From: Cyathus striatus
Lineage: Eukaryota > Basidiomycota > Agaricomycetes > Agaricales > Nidulariaceae
Direction of reading: 5' to 3'
DNA length: 64,000 nucleotides
Assembly (NCBI GenBank): GCA_025738555.1
Contig: JAOVFP010000006.1
Span: 558,001-622,000 of the forward strand
Notes under the pieces: model-generated
What the model saw: the letters and a program-made list of their open reading frames with translations, nothing else
What the model was told of the DNA's origin: nothing
Databases searched by the model: none
Translations under genes and position numbers: made by a program
Shown: in pieces, positions 49,372 to 62,300 of the stretch
Position numbering within the stretch: the stretch's first letter is position 1
How the letters are laid out: each line of letters opens with the position of its first letter

Positions 49372-50348
49372 GGTTTGTTAGGATTATTGGATTATGATGT
49401 TTTTGTTAGGTACGTCCAGTTGATAATGTAAACGTGCCTCTGGTATTCGTTAAATTCACGAAGACACTGATGGTTATGAGCAACTTTAACAAATGGCTGG
49501 GTTTGCAGGCTGTTGACCAAAGATACAACGCCGCGTAGTCTGGCTAAAATTATGAGCGGAAGTGTTACGTTGATGTATGATGATAAAACTCAATATAGAG
49601 GATATTTGTGATGCGTATGGCTGATGAGTGGATGGAAGGTGTCCACGTTGAAGGTAAGTACGAGAAGATGATTGGTTTATATCAGAATGACACTCCTGTC
49701 GCCGAAACGGTGCAACGCTGCGTAGTCTGCGTAAAAGTACGAGCGGAAGATAAAATTTGTGGTTGGTGTATACGAGGTCGTTTTTCTGAAGGTATCGTGT
49801 TATCGGTACTTTTACGAACGCACGAGCGATGATGATTGGGTTATTTCAGAACGACCTTGTAACAGTTGCTCGTCTGATGATAGTAGTTCCGCCGACAAAA
49901 TGATAGATGATTTATGATGCAGATAATATTTGTGGATGACGAGGGAAGGTACGAAAGCCTTCGTCTTGAGGAGGAGGATTACGCACTTTTATAAGCAATA
50001 TGCTGACCATATGGAACATAGTAGTAGCCTCATGCAAGTTCTACATCTTCCTAGACTCTTCCATACTCGTCTACATCCTCCCAGATTCTTCTATTCCCTC
50101 TAAAGCAATCATTTTTACGTTCCATGGGACCCTGTTTCCGTTCTCTGGCCGATCCAAAGGATTGACAGGATTGGATACGAAAATCAGACGTCGAGGAGTT
50201 GATGGTGGGCGCTCGGAGGCAGTGGCGATGACCTCGGCGACGAGACAAAGCGAGATTACATAATGGGCATGATGATGGCGGTGTGGTTGTCGAGTCTCCG
50301 CATTTCATTCATTTCCTATCCATCACCTCGTCTCCGTCCTCACAAACA
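49372..50348. other. intergenic, divergent promoter region
   Basis: Lies between the minus-strand hypothetical gene and the plus-strand palmitoyltransferase. Only short frames without signatures are present. Confidence 0.5.
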
Positions 50349-52786
50349 ATGGACGACCCATCCTCCGCTCTCGTCTCTGCGAAATCCGCACCAGCAACAT
50401 CCATAACCCAAGAATCCGTCTCTGCAAATGCCCTCTCCTTCACCCAAGCCTTGGAACAGACAGCCAACGATGCACCAGCAGTTCGTCCAAGCGCCCACCT
50501 TTTTTTTTCCTACGCATTTCTAACCCTTGGTTCTATAGGAGAGTATATTCCTAGCAGCACAACAAGGCGATGTGGAAGCAATGAAGCGGCTCATCGAGTC
50601 CGGCAAGGCAAAAGCGACAGACCGCGACCCAGAGAACATCACTCCACTCCACTGGGCAGCTATAAACGCCCATCTCGCAGCATGCCGCTACCTCCTCGAG
50701 CAAGGTGCGGAAGTAGACGCAGTGGGCGGCGAGCTCGTAGCCACCCCCTTACAATGGGCAGCACGCAATGGATACCTCTACGCTGTGCATCTGCTCATTA
50801 CGCACGGGGCCGACCCAGCCATCACTGATTCGCAGGGGTACAACTCGCTGCACCTCGCCACGCACTCGAGTAGTATTATGCCGTTGCTGTATCTCCTCCA
50901 CCAGCCTATTTCAGCAGATAGCCGTGACTCGGAGGGACATACGAGTTTGATGTGGGCTGCGTACCAGGGGGATGCGCTTAGTGTTGATTTGTTGCTCCGT
51001 CATGGTGCTGATCCGAATGCAAAAGATGATTTGGGGCTGTCGCCTTTGCATTGGGCTGTTGTGAGGGGGAATAGTGTGTGTATACGGAGGCTGGTTGAGA
51101 AGGGCGGGGATTTGGGTGCGAAGGATCAGCAGGATAGGACACCGAGGGACATGGCTGTTGAGCTGAAGAGTCTCGGTGCGTGGAAGAGGGCGTTGGAGGA
51201 AGGAGGCATGAATGAGTATGGAGTGAAGAAAGGGAAGCCTTTGAGCGATGTGAGTGGTTTCATTTCCCCGCTTTTGCGTTGTTGCTGATATGGTATGTAG
51301 CGCAATACCAAGATTGCCATCTTCATCCTACCTACTATATTCTTCTCCCTCATTTTCACGACTCTGAGCTTACTGCCATGGTACACCGGTGTTCTACTGG
51401 CGTTCGCCGAGTTTTTCGGAATGCACCATGTATGTCTTTCCCCAGATGCTATTTTAAGCTCGTACTGACGTCCCGCAGATCGTTACTCGTGTGCTGTTGA
51501 ATAAATCAACCTACACGGGCAGTGTCAACCAAACGCCCTACTTTGCCGGAATCATCAGCGGGTCTATTATCTGGGTTACATATTGCTGGGTTACACGACT
51601 AGTTGCGGGTACGTATCTCCTCCCTTCTACACAATATAAGCTCGTTAATGGTGCTTTAGAAACACAATACCACTCTTTAGCTCATTTCTCATTTGCACTT
51701 ATGGTCGGACTTTGCGCGTACAACTTTTTCCGAGCTATTACTCTGGATCCTGGAACGTGCCCCAAACCCGCGAGCGATGACGAGCTCAAGTCGATAATCG
51801 AGGACCTTGCGACTGAAGGTCGCTTGAACGGTCAGACGTTCTGTATCCAATGTATGGCTCGCAAGCCTTTACGCTCAAAACACTGTCGCGTATGCGACAA
51901 GTGCGTTGCACGGAGCGATCACCACTGCCCTTGGGTATGGAACTGTATCGGCGTAGGCAACCACAGACAATTCCTTCTGTTCGTTATCACGCTCGTAATA
52001 GGCATTATCCTATTCGATTATCTCACTTACGAATGTACGTCCTCCTCCCCCTCCCTTCCTTCCTGTACATACTAACACTTTACAGTCTTCTCTTCAATCG
52101 AAATCCCAGCGAACCCAACATCCTTCTCCGCCTCGTGTCTCCTGCCAAACGAGATGTGCTACCTGGCATCATACGACTCGTTCCTCGTGGCAGTAGCAAT
52201 CTGGGCGACACTCCAGCTCTCGTGGACACTTGTTCTCCTCGCCTCGCAGCTCTGGCAAGTCGCGAGGCAGATGACGACTCTCGAAGTATCCAATCTAGGC
52301 AGATACGGATTCATGGGTGGCCGAGGCGCATCAATGGCCGGTCAAATGGGACACCGGCACCGCTCTTCATCCAACGGATCCCCCGTGCAAGGCCTCGACT
52401 CGGAAGATACCTCACTCGTCTCCGATCCTCCTTCGCACGTACATAAATCAGGCTTCCTAATGAACCTCCTGGGCTTTGATCGATTTACGAAAGGACGAGC
52501 GGTCGATGGCTTAGCGAGAGCTGGAAAGGCGAGAAATCCGTTCGATTTGGGGTTGGTTGGGAATTGTAAGGACTTTTGGAGCGCCGGGAGGGAGTTGGGT
52601 GTTGAGTATGAGATGCTTTATGATGTGCCGCTTGAGGGGTTCCGGGAGGCGAAGCGGAGGAGGGAGAGGGAGGAGGAGGAGGATGGGAGGAAGGTTGGCG
52701 GGACGGGGAGGAAGGGGTTGTTTATGGGCATTATTGGACGCGCGGGGAGTTCGAGGGGGGAGTACACGCCTGTTAGTCAGGTTTAG
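50349..52786 (+). CDS. AKR1: Akr1-type palmitoyltransferase (ankyrin repeats plus DHHC)
   Basis: An integral Golgi/endosomal-membrane enzyme that attaches palmitate to cysteines of target proteins. Six exons (50349-50480, 50539-51249, 51301-51429, 51479-51608, 51660-52034, 52086-52786) join in phase to 725 residues. Residues about 45-275 hold ankyrin repeats ([69 protein letters not shown]). Then come two hydrophobic helices, a pair of further TM segments, and the cysteine-rich domain [20 protein letters not shown] leading to [11 protein letters not shown]. Two more TM helices and the family TTxE motif ([10 protein letters not shown]) follow. Budding yeast Akr1 has DHYC, whereas this protein has canonical DHHC. 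A charged C-terminal tail ends at 52786. The family-typical length and order make this a confident call. Confidence 0.94.
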
Positions 52787-52994
52787 ATGCGGAGGTGAGA
52801 TGTACGATTTTGATTTACGATGAACGACAAAGGTTGGATTTATTACTAACGAGAACTATTATGCTATACGTTTTATCTCTCTGACGTTGACGATGACGAC
52901 GAAACGTACAAAATAACTATACCCTAACTAGGCTGTTTTTTTCTTATTTATTAGTTCAATGTACGGGTTGGAGTAACTTTCCTATTACTACTCG

Positions 52995-53045
52995 AATAAA
53001 ACCGGGGGTATATTTCTATGAAAATGCGATACTATACAGCTTGGA
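52995..53045. repeat. short repeat marking the left edge of the MFS segment array
   Basis: AATAAAACCGGGGGTATATT and the following bases to GCTTGG recur at 63945-63996 with a few changes. Both lie in the same orientation. The left copy sits just before the 3' end of MFS copy 1. Confidence 0.75.
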
Positions 53046-53328
53046 GAAAGCGAGATAGCAATACAATACAGTACGAATGGGATGAGAAAAAAAATAGACG
53101 GGCGCGGTTCGGTTGTTGACAACCACCACCGCAGCTCTCACTCCTTCCAACCCAGGCATCTCATAATACATAGGAACATCCTTCCTCTCCAACCACGCAG
53201 CATCCTCACTCCCCAGATTTACACCCTTCCCACAATTCAATCTCCTCCTAGACGGCTCACCTTTCTTTTTCGACCGATCTCCGTAAGTTGAATCCACAAG
53301 AAATATTTTACTCTCCAAACTTACTACA

Positions 53329-54925
53329 TCAACCTGTTTTAACCTTGAGCTCCGTCCAAAGAACGAGGTGCATCCCAATCCCAATCCCAATCATGCCGAT
53401 CTGGATGGCAGCATACTTCTCCATCCCCATTTTCACTCCGGCACCACCCATGACAGCACCCGTCACTCTTCCAGCGTAGTGACTATACTGGATAGCCATA
53501 ATGGACTTTGTATTCCAGTTACCTGGCATCTGCTTGCTCAACAAACTAAGGGTACAGGTGCTGGCAAGGTTGAAGCCCAGTGCCACCAGGAACCAAGCGA
53601 CGAAGAGCGAACCAAAACGAACTGTATTTGTTATCAAAATCGCGAGAAGGATGACAAGTCCCAGGAGGCCAAGAGATGTTCCCGTGGCAAGGATGACGCG
53701 GTCCTGCATTCGGTACGCGTAACGGACATTCAGGAAAAGGAACAGGACAGTGACTGCGCCACCCATGGCAATAAAGTTCCCTGCTTGGTATGGGGAATAA
53801 CCCAGTGCGGCCGCAGTAAAGACGGGAATATTGGATTCCCAACTGGAAAGGACGAAGAAGAATGTACTGCCAGAGTAGCACATGCAAAGAAGTACACATT
53901 TCTGTTGAAGAGTGAGCGCGAAGAAGCTTGGTGGGGGCTCATTTGCAACAATAATTGCAAGCGAATTCATCTCTATCTCTCCTATCGCTGGACGCCTCGC
54001 CCTGGTACTACTAGAGACCTTTGGCACATCTTCAAAGAACTGTCCACTGACAATCCAGAATACGAGCCAAACTCCCGCCACCACCCATCCAGGAGCTGTA
54101 TATCCATTGAAAACCCCGTGATTGCCAGAACCTAATTTATATAGCATCCCCCCTATCCATGGCCCTATGCTGAATCCAAACACTTGTCCAAGCACGTACC
54201 AACTGGCTAGCGTTGTCCTTCTGCGTATGCCTACAATTCTTGGATCAGTGCAATACTTGCGACTGAACATAAACGATGTGAAGCTTATGCCGAGAATCAT
54301 GCGAGCTATAAGAAGAAGGTAGAGGAAGTTGAAGGTATATGCAAGGGCGTAGACGACATTTCCAATAACCGCTGAGATGTAGGCAATGACAAACGGGCGG
54401 CGGTATTGGCCTAGGAAGGAAATTAGTGGCGCTGTTTACTGGAGAATGATAGCACGCACCACCGTCAAACTTTTTTACGACTAGTAGCGCGATTCCTGAA
54501 ATTGCTGTAGGAATACCAATTACAAGTCCGGAGAAGGTCGACGTTCCACCTAGATATTCGACGTATAAGCTCGCGGAAGGGACAGCAATGAAGAATGAGA
54601 ACTGCTCTTGAGGTCAGCTCGAACATCTCTTTTCCCAAGCTAAGTAGAGGTATGTACTATGCACCTGGAATAAAGCGTTGCCTGTCATTACCACTGCCAA
54701 AGACTTGATTGAGGGCAATCGAGACTCTGGATTTTCATCATTCACAATATCGATTGGTGATATTGTCTCCGGTGTAAACACGTTTTGTTGTGTACTAGTA
54801 GCATTGCTGCTTGTTTGCCAGGAAGTGGATGGGAGCATAGAGCTCGACCTCGCCGATAGCTTGACTCTTGCAGCCCTTGGAATCTTTTGCAGCATGGAAG
54901 GGATATGTAGATCACTGAGCGTCAT
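53329..54925 (-). CDS. MFS transporter, copy 1
   Basis: A membrane carrier of the major facilitator superfamily with about 12 helices. Exons 54925-54665, 54601-54460 and 54410-53329 join in phase to 494 residues. The first exon is a cytosolic Ser/Thr-rich tail (MTLSDLHIPSMLQKIPRAAR). Helices 1-2 are in exon 2. Exon 3 starts with the loop QYRRPFVIAY and continues YLLLIARMILGISFTSF, then TDPRIVGIRRRTTLASW and LGQVFGFSIGPWIGGMLY. A central hydrophilic loop follows (ARRPAIGEIE), then six more helices. The overall pattern resembles fungal MFSD8-like 'general substrate' carriers, but the substrate is unknown. Copy 1 differs from the others at the loop 2-3 motif, where GRMIVG has become ARMILG. Confidence 0.87.
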
Positions 54926-55421
54926 ATCGATTGATAAGGATGCCTCAATTTCATGCTAGAATCATTAAGTATGAGTTCTTAAAGGCTGAGGTTGTTGTAC
55001 AGTCCCCCATTTACATCGTGCGCGTCTGAATCCATCAGCTGTTCGGCATCTATACATATATAAGGCGCTCAAGTATGCTGTACTTTGATGTTCGCCTTGA
55101 GTATCGGAGAGATATATCAGTGCTCAATGTAGTCTCGGCCCAAGACATCCACTGACCAGTTACACAGCAAATACATCGTAGTTAGCAGTAAGTACCGAAA
55201 GGCTAAGTACAAAGTTCCGGCCCCGGTGATTTGATTTGTTTGATTAAAACGGAGATGCTCTGAGAACCAAATTTCGATCAAATAAACACATACAATACAG
55301 CCACTGAGCAGTCTGAGCTTGCTGCTTGCCATGCAAGCCTTACTAGCCACTCGTAATTGCTCGTAAGTATCTAGGGCCACTCCAACCTGACACTAACTAT
55401 AAACCACCCCTCAGTACTTCC
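54926..55421. promoter_or_regulatory. duplicated divergent promoter region of MFS copy 1
   Basis: The region between the minus-strand MFS start and the plus-strand F-box-like ATG contains a TATA-rich block (TATACATATATAAGGCGCTC near 55051-55070). It is repeated in units 2 and 3 (about 58340-58375 and 63195-63222). The conserved blocks CATCGTGCGCGTCTGAATCC and CCACTGACCAGTTACACAGC also recur. Conservation across copies suggests a shared promoter, but it could simply reflect recent duplication. Confidence 0.45.
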
Positions 55422-56216
55422 ATGGCCAACATAGATGAAACTCTCGATATCCTGTGGACATCCCTCCCATTGGAACTTCAGGAACGTTTCAATGTCCGGA
55501 CTCGGAAGGAGGATACTGACAATGATATTATAGGTATGGCCATAGGAGGTATTCAGTCTTTCGTTCGAGCAACGAGTCCAGAGAACCTTGTATTAATTAA
55601 TACGTTGCAACAATGGGTTATATCCTTTATATCACTCACATTTTCGACTAACTTTATCTCAACATGTATGTGTTGCTATCAAATTATCCACAAATTCTAA
55701 TGTACCACCTTCAGTGCTCATTTCCTCCCGTATATGGTGGTCACATCGCAGAACAATGGGAATGGAAGTGAAAGGCCGAAGCCTTGGTCCGGCAATAATG
55801 GTTGTTATTGAATCCGGGGTGACTTACTCTGCATCCTTGGTTATTATGCTCACCGTATACGTCGTCGGTCATTTCACAGTATACATAGTCTAAGACGCGG
55901 TGTGTTCCATCACATTATTTTTGCGAAACTTGACTGAATTCAAATTTAGATAACTCAGGTGATAGGAATTGTATTTTCACTTGTCATCGTGCGTGTTGCA
56001 TTGGGAATATCAAGCGAGACAGTTGCTACGCAAAGGACTCTTAATCCACTCAGCTCGCCGCGTGAAATGGAAAATGGAGCCACTAGACATGCTCCTACAG
56101 CGTCAGATACTGCAGTGTACTCACTCAGGAATAAAAAAGAAGTCGATACTCCGCCCTGTCTGACTAAACAAGTCACAAATTCCACTGTTTGCAGTAATAG
56201 TCAGGATGCGCTGTAG
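55422..56216 (+). pseudogene. chimeric relic: F-box-like start fused to multi-TM protein C-terminal region
   Basis: The first frame reads MANIDETLDILWTSLPLELQ, matching the beginning of the F-box-like copies at 58.7 and 63.6 kb. It then changes to NLVLINTLQQWVISFISLTF. After a plausible intron (about 55667-55714) comes SSRIWWSHRRTMGMEVKG and VVIESGVTYSASLVIMLTVY. A last block follows, ITQVIGIVFSLVIVRVALG (about 55950-56010), and ends at 56216. The second half is typical of the C-terminal helices of a large basidiomycete multi-TM family of unknown function (R-I-W..., IESG..YS, IGI.FS.IIVRV). N-terminal helices are absent. It is probably a product of segmental rearrangement and not functional. 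Confidence 0.6.
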
Positions 56217-56594
56217 AAACTTAATTAGTCAAGTGATCATTTGGCGATCGTGTTTGTTTCACGTTTTCTCTCTTTTTTCAAACTGTGAATTCGGGCAGGA
56301 ATGAGAAAGTAGATCAGAAATACCTATATTGGAATTTGCGGTGTTCTGCTTGAAAATATATTTATTAGAATTGTATGTAGCCATGAAAGATTTATATATT
56401 CAAATCCAAATCGATGTTTATGAAGTTGGACGTCAAGTTGACTCGTTTCGAATTACTTGAACTGAAGTTAAAACCGTGCAAACTATTCCGTTATCGTTGA
56501 TTATACCATAGTGTCTAGTGCGTTGGTATCCTAATATCCATAAGTTGAACCAACAAGAAGATTTTTTTAAATAATAATTCACCACTTTCCAAAC

Positions 56595-58195
56595 TTAACC
56601 TGTTTTAACCTTGAGCTCCGTCCAAAGAACGAGGTGCATCACAATCCCGATCCCAATCATGGCGATCTGGATAGCAGCATACTTCTCCATTCCCATTTTA
56701 ACTCCTGCACCACCCATGACAGCACCCGTCAATCTTCCAACGTAGTTACTATACTGGATAGCCATACTGGCCTTCGCATTCCAATTACCTGGCATCTGCT
56801 TACTCAACAAACTGAGGGTGCAGGTGCTGGCAAGGTTGAAGCCCAGTGCCACTAGGAACCACGCGACGAAGAGCGAACCAAAACGAACTGTATTTGTTAT
56901 CAAAATCGTGAGAAGGATGAGAAGTCCCAGGAGGCCAAGAGATGTTCCTGTGGCAAGGATGACACGGTCCTGAAATCGGTACGCATAACAGACATTCAGG
57001 AAAAGGAACAGGAAGGTGGCTGCGCCACTCATGGCGATAAAGTTCCCTGCTTGGTATGGGGAGTAACCCAGTGCGGCCGCAGTAAAGACAGGAATATTGG
57101 ATTCCCAACTGGAAAGGACGAAGAAGAATGTACTGCCAGAGTAGCACATGCAAAGAAGTACGCATTTCTGTTGACGAGTGAGCGTGAAGAAGCTTGGTGG
57201 GGGCTCATTTGCAACATTAGCTGCAAACGAATTCATCTCTATCTCTCCTATCGCTGGACGCCTCGCCCTGGTACTACTAGAGACCTTTGGCACATCTTCA
57301 AAGAACTGTCCACTGACAATCCAGAATACGAGCCAAACTCCCGCCACCACCCATCCAGGAGCAGTATATCCATTGAAAACCCCGTGATTGCCAGAACCTA
57401 ACTTATATAGCATCCCCCCTATCCATGGCCCTATGCTGAATCCAAACACTTGTCCAAGCACATACCAACTGGCTAGCGTTGTCCTTCTGCGTATGCCTAC
57501 AATTCTTGGATCAGTGCAATACATGCGACTGAACATAAACGATGTGAAGCTTATGCCAACAATCATGCGACCTATGAGAAGAAGGTAGAGGAAGTTGAAC
57601 GTATAAGCAAGGGCGTAGACGACATTTCCAATAAGCGCTGCGATATAAGCAATGACAAACGGGCGGCGGTATTGGCCTAGGAGGTAAATAAGTGTTACCG
57701 TCGTCATGCGCTGTTTACTGGAGATTGATAGCACGCACCACCGTCAAACCTTTTCACGACTAGGAGCGCGATTCCTGAAATTGCCGAAGGAATACCAATT
57801 ACAAGCCCAGAGAATGTCGACGTTCCACCTAGATATTCAACATATAAGCTCGCGGAGGGAACAACAATGAAGATTGAGAGCTGCTCTTCAAGGTCAGCTG
57901 GAACATTTCTTCTTCCAAGCTATATAGAGATATGCACCTGGAACAAAGCGTTGCCTGCCATTACCACTGCCAAAGACTTGATCAAGGGCAATCGAGACTC
58001 TGGAATTTCATCATTCACGATGTCGATTGGTGATATTGTCTCTGCTGTAAACACGTTTTGTTGCGTGCTAGTAGCATTGCTGCTTGTTTGCCAGGAAGTG
58101 GATGGCATAGAGCTCGATCTCGACGATAGCTTGACTCTTGCAGCCCCTGGAATCTTTTGCAGCATGGAAGGGATATGTAGATCACTGAGTGCCAT
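56595..58195 (-). CDS. MFS transporter, copy 2
   Basis: Near-identical tandem duplicate of copy 1 with the same three-exon layout. Exon 1 runs from 58195 (MALSDLHIPSMLQKIPGAAR) to about 57940, exon 2 is about 57870-57736, and exon 3 runs from about 57680 to 56595. It keeps the loop motif GRMIVGISFTSFMFSRMYCT, TDPRIVGIRRRTTLASW and the ending WTELKVKTG. Coding differences from copy 1 are few and mostly conservative, and no stop or frameshift was seen. It is probably functional and the closest to the family consensus. Substrate is unknown. Confidence 0.87.
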
Positions 58196-58678
58196 ATCGA
58201 TTGATAGGGATACCTCAACTTCATGCTAGAACAATTAAGTATGAGTTCTTAAAGGCTGAGGCCTGAGGTTGTTGTAAGGTCCCCATTCACATCGTGCGCG
58301 TCTGAATCCACCGGAGTCTGCTGTTCGAACTTCGGTAAGCTTCCGTATCTATACAGATATAAATCAGGCGCTCGTTGCACTTTGGTGTTCGCCTTGAATA
58401 TCGGAAAGATATGTCAGTCTTGGCCCAAGACATCCACTGACTAGTTACACAGCAAATACATCGTAGTTAACAGTAAGTACCTAAAGGCTAAGTACAAAGT
58501 TCCGGCCCCGGTGATTTGATTTGTTTGATTAAAACGGAGATGCTCTGAGAACCAAATTTCGATCAAATAAACACATACAGTACAGCCATGCAAGCCATAC
58601 TAGCCACTCATAATTGCTCGTAAGTATCTGGAGCCACTCCAACCTGACACTAACTATAAACCATCCCTCAATACTTCC

Positions 58679-58889
58679 ATGGCCAACATAGATGAAACTC
58701 TCGATTTCCTGTGGACATCCCTCCCATTGGAACTTCAGGAACGTCTCAATGTCCGGACTCGGAAGGAAGGAGGATACTGACGATGATATTATAGGTGTGG
58801 CCATAGGAGGTATTCAGTCTTTCGTTCGAGCAACGAGTCCAGAGAACCTTGTATTAATTAATACGCTGCAACAATGGGTTATATCATAA
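58679..58889 (+). pseudogene. F-box-like N-terminal fragment, unit 2
   Basis: Starts MANIDETLDFLWTSLPLELQ and is nearly the same as the unit 1 fragment. After ERLNVRTRKEGG it hits a stop because of a small insertion (GGAA repeat). The following DIIG...RATSPENLVLIN segment is in another frame. The multi-TM part seen in unit 1 is deleted. Non-functional. Confidence 0.65.
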
Positions 58890-59323
58890 ATTCCACTGTT
58901 TGCAGTAATAGTCAGGATGCGCTGTAGAAACTTAATTAGTCAAGTGATCATTTGGCGATCGTGTTTATTTCAAGTTTTTCTCTCCTCTTTCAAACTGCGA
59001 ATTCGAGCAGGAATGAGTAAGTAGATCAGAAATACCTACATTGGAATTTGCGGTGGTTCTACTTGAAAATATATTTATTAGAATTGTATGTAACCATAAA
59101 AGATTTATATATATTCGAATCCAAATCGATGTTTATGAAGTTGGACATCAAGTTGACTCGGTTCGAATTATTTGAACTGAAGTTATATTACAGTACATCA
59201 AACCGTGCAAACTATTCCGTCATCGTTGAGTATAACATAGTGTCTAGTGCGTTGGTATCCTAATCTCCACAAGTTGAACCAACAAGAAGACTTTTTAAAA
59301 TAATAGCTCATTACTTTCCAAAC

Positions 59324-62300
59324 TTAACCTGTCTTAGCCTTGAGCTCCGTCCAAAGAACGAGTTGCATTACAATCCCAATCCCAACCACCGCGATCTGGA
59401 TAGCAGCATACTTCTCCATTCCTATTTTAACTCCAGCGCCACCCATGATAGCACCCGTCACTCTCCCAATGTAGTTACTATACTGGATAGCCATGCTGGC
59501 CTTCGTATTCCAGTTACCTGGCATCTGCTTACTCAACAAACTGAGGGTGCAGGTGCTGGCAAGGTTGAAGCCCAATGCCACCAGGAACCATGCGACGAAG
59601 AAAGAGCCAAAATGAACTGTATCTGTTATCAAAATCGCGAGGAGGATGAGAAGTCCCAGAAGGCCAAGAGATGTTCCTGTGGCAAGGATGACACGGTCCT
59701 GAAATCGGTACGCGTAACGGACATTCAAAAAAAGGAATGGATAGGCAGCTGCGGCACCTATGGCGATGAAATTCCCTGCCTGATATGGAGTATAACCCAG
59801 TGTGGCCTCAGTAAAGACAGGAATGTTGGATTCCCAACTGGAAAGGATGAAGAAGTATGCAGTGCTGTAGTAGCACATGCAAAGAAGTACGCATTTCTGT
59901 TGAAGAGTGAGCGCGAAGAAGCTTGGTGGGGGTTCATTTGCAACATTAGCTCCAAGCAAATTCATCTCGATCTCTCCTATCGCTGGACGCCTCGCCCTGG
60001 TACCACTAGAGACCTTCGGCACATCTTCAAAGAACCGTCCACTGACAATCAAGAATACGAGCCACACTCCCGCCATCACCCATCCAGGAGCTGTATACCC
60101 ATTAAACTCTGGATTACCAAAACCCGTTTTATACAGCATCCCCCCTACCCATGGCCCTATGCTGTATCCAAACACTTGTCCAAGCACATACCAACTGGCT
60201 AGCGTTGTCCTTCTGCGTATGCCTACAATTCTTGGATCAGTGCAATACATGCGACTGTACATAAACGATGTGAAGCTTATGCCGACAATCATGCGACCTA
60301 TAAGAAGAAGATAGAGGAAATTGAAGGTATAAGCAAGGGCGTAGATGACATTTCCAATAAGCGCTGCGATATAAGCAATGACAAACGGGCGACGGTATTG
60401 ACCTAGGGAGGAAAATCAGTGTTACCTCGGTGTCGTCATGCACTGTTTACTGAAGAATGATATCACGTACCACCATCAAACCTTTTCACGACCAGTAGGG
60501 CGATTCCTGGAATTGCCGTAGGAATACCAATTACAAGTCCGGAGAAGGTCGAAGTTCCACCTAGATATTCGACATATAAGCTTGCAGAGGGGACAACAAT
60601 GAAGAATGAGAACTATTCTTCAAGGTCAGCTTGAACACCTCTTTCCTAAGTTAAATAGAGATATGCACTTGGAACAAAGCGTTGCCTGCTATTACCACTG
60701 CCAAAGACTTGATCGAGGGCAATCGAGACTCTGGAACTTCATCATTCACGATGTCGATTGGTGATATTGCCTCCGGTGTAAACATGTTTTGTTGCGTACT
60801 AGTAGTACTGCTGCCTATTTGCCAAGAAGTGGTTGGAAGCATAGAGCTTGTCCTCGATGGCACCTTGACTCTTCATCAGCAAGTACTGATTATACTACAC
60901 AGTGCTACAGTAGTGCTACAGAGCATTGTATAATGCCATAGCACCATAACAAAGGTGTTCAACTCTGTAGTACTACAGAGTTATCACTACATGCTATCAA
61001 GCACTACAGAGACATGGTAGCATGCTATGGAGTGCTATACAACACTGTGGAGGCTTGGCAGTATGCTATGGAAGCTTTAGAATATCCAGGATTACAGCAG
61101 GTCCTGTAGGATTTCCTTGGGATTCTAATACCTCAGCCAATAGTGTCACTCCTTCAGTTATATAAATAAATAAATATATTAAATAATTTTAATAGATACA
61201 GGATAAATAATAATATTCAATGAGAATGGTACCCCAAATTGTGCATCCCGTCCAACCCTTCGCGAACAAAATCCCTCAACACCACACTTGCCGACAGGAG
61301 ACAGGATGGGCTTCGTCATCATCGTAATGGTGCAGGGAAGGAGGGGGCTGGATGATGTGTGGTGATTGTTATTGCGCAGGGGACGAGGGAGGAAGGGGGG
61401 AGGAAGGGGCTGTATCCAGTGGCATCATTGTCACTGTGACACGGGAGAGAAGGGAGGAGGGGGGTGGATCGCGTGGCTTTCGCACTGTTCTTGCCAGCGG
61501 CATCGGACATTGAGGAGGGCAACTTGATGAGATGATGTGGCTATCTATGAAGCGTTAAAGCATCGGTTTGAGACCGGATCTGAGGAGTCTCCGTCGTAGT
61601 CTGCTGCTGAGGAGCAAGCAGAGCGGATGACGAAGTAAGAGTGTTCATGATGCCATCTGTAGATACATTGTCAATGCAAAAGATAAGACTGATAGGGATA
61701 GCGCACGCATGCTCTTACGTCGCCATTGCCCAGAAAAAGAAAAAGGTACACAAAGATGTGTGAAATCTCAACAACGTGTCGTTGGTGGCGGGGTGCTCTG
61801 TCATCGGACACCGGCAGTTGGAATATCGGATGAGGAATGATGAGAGGAAAAGAGTCCAGACGTGTATCGTAACGAAAAAACGAGGGTGACGAAATTGTAT
61901 AACGAAAGAAAGGAAAATGATTGAGGAAAAAGAATAAAACGAACAGATATAAGATAAACCCAATGCCTTGACCCAAGTACCTTATCCTTCCACCAGTAAT
62001 AGCATAGCACAATGAGGGTAAAGACCCAGTCATCGTGCCTCGGCGTTCGAAACACCGGTCTTGAGGACCAAACGTGTAAGTATCTTGATGAGAAAGAGGG
62101 GTCTTGAGTGGGTGTACAACCCTAAGCCCTATCGTCTCGAGCTGTCCAAGGGGCACATAATGCCCAGAGAGTCCGAATGTCGTCTTGACAGGCCTTGAGG
62201 CAACGGAAAGAAAGCCTAGAGAATACAAAAAAAGAAAGCAGAGAGTGATATGGAAAGCAGTAAGCAGAATGTGTTGTAGCATAGGCGAGACATGACAGCA

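Larger units (their letters stand above)
53278..56536. repeat. tandem segment unit 1 (MFS + F-box-like/multi-TM relic)
   Basis: The unit starts with AAGTTGAATCCACAAGAA before the MFS stop. It contains the MFS gene, its promoter, the F-box-like start and the 3' block GTCAAGTGATCATTTGGCGA (56229-56248). The same order recurs in units 2 and 3. Edges are approximate. Confidence 0.75.
56537..59263. repeat. tandem segment unit 2
   Basis: Same order as unit 1 but shorter. Between GGGTTATATC and AAATTCCACTGTTTGCAG about 555 bases present in unit 1 are missing here (junction near 58886). The unit ends with the same block, GTCAAGTGATCATTTGGCGA. Confidence 0.75.

Noticed and set aside
53368..54135. 255-codon plus-strand frame opposite MFS copy 1, and the similar 279-codon frame at 59363-60202
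   Set aside because: They are antisense shadows of the conserved third exon. Copy 2 does not keep a frame of that length, and the sense strand has clear MFS motifs.
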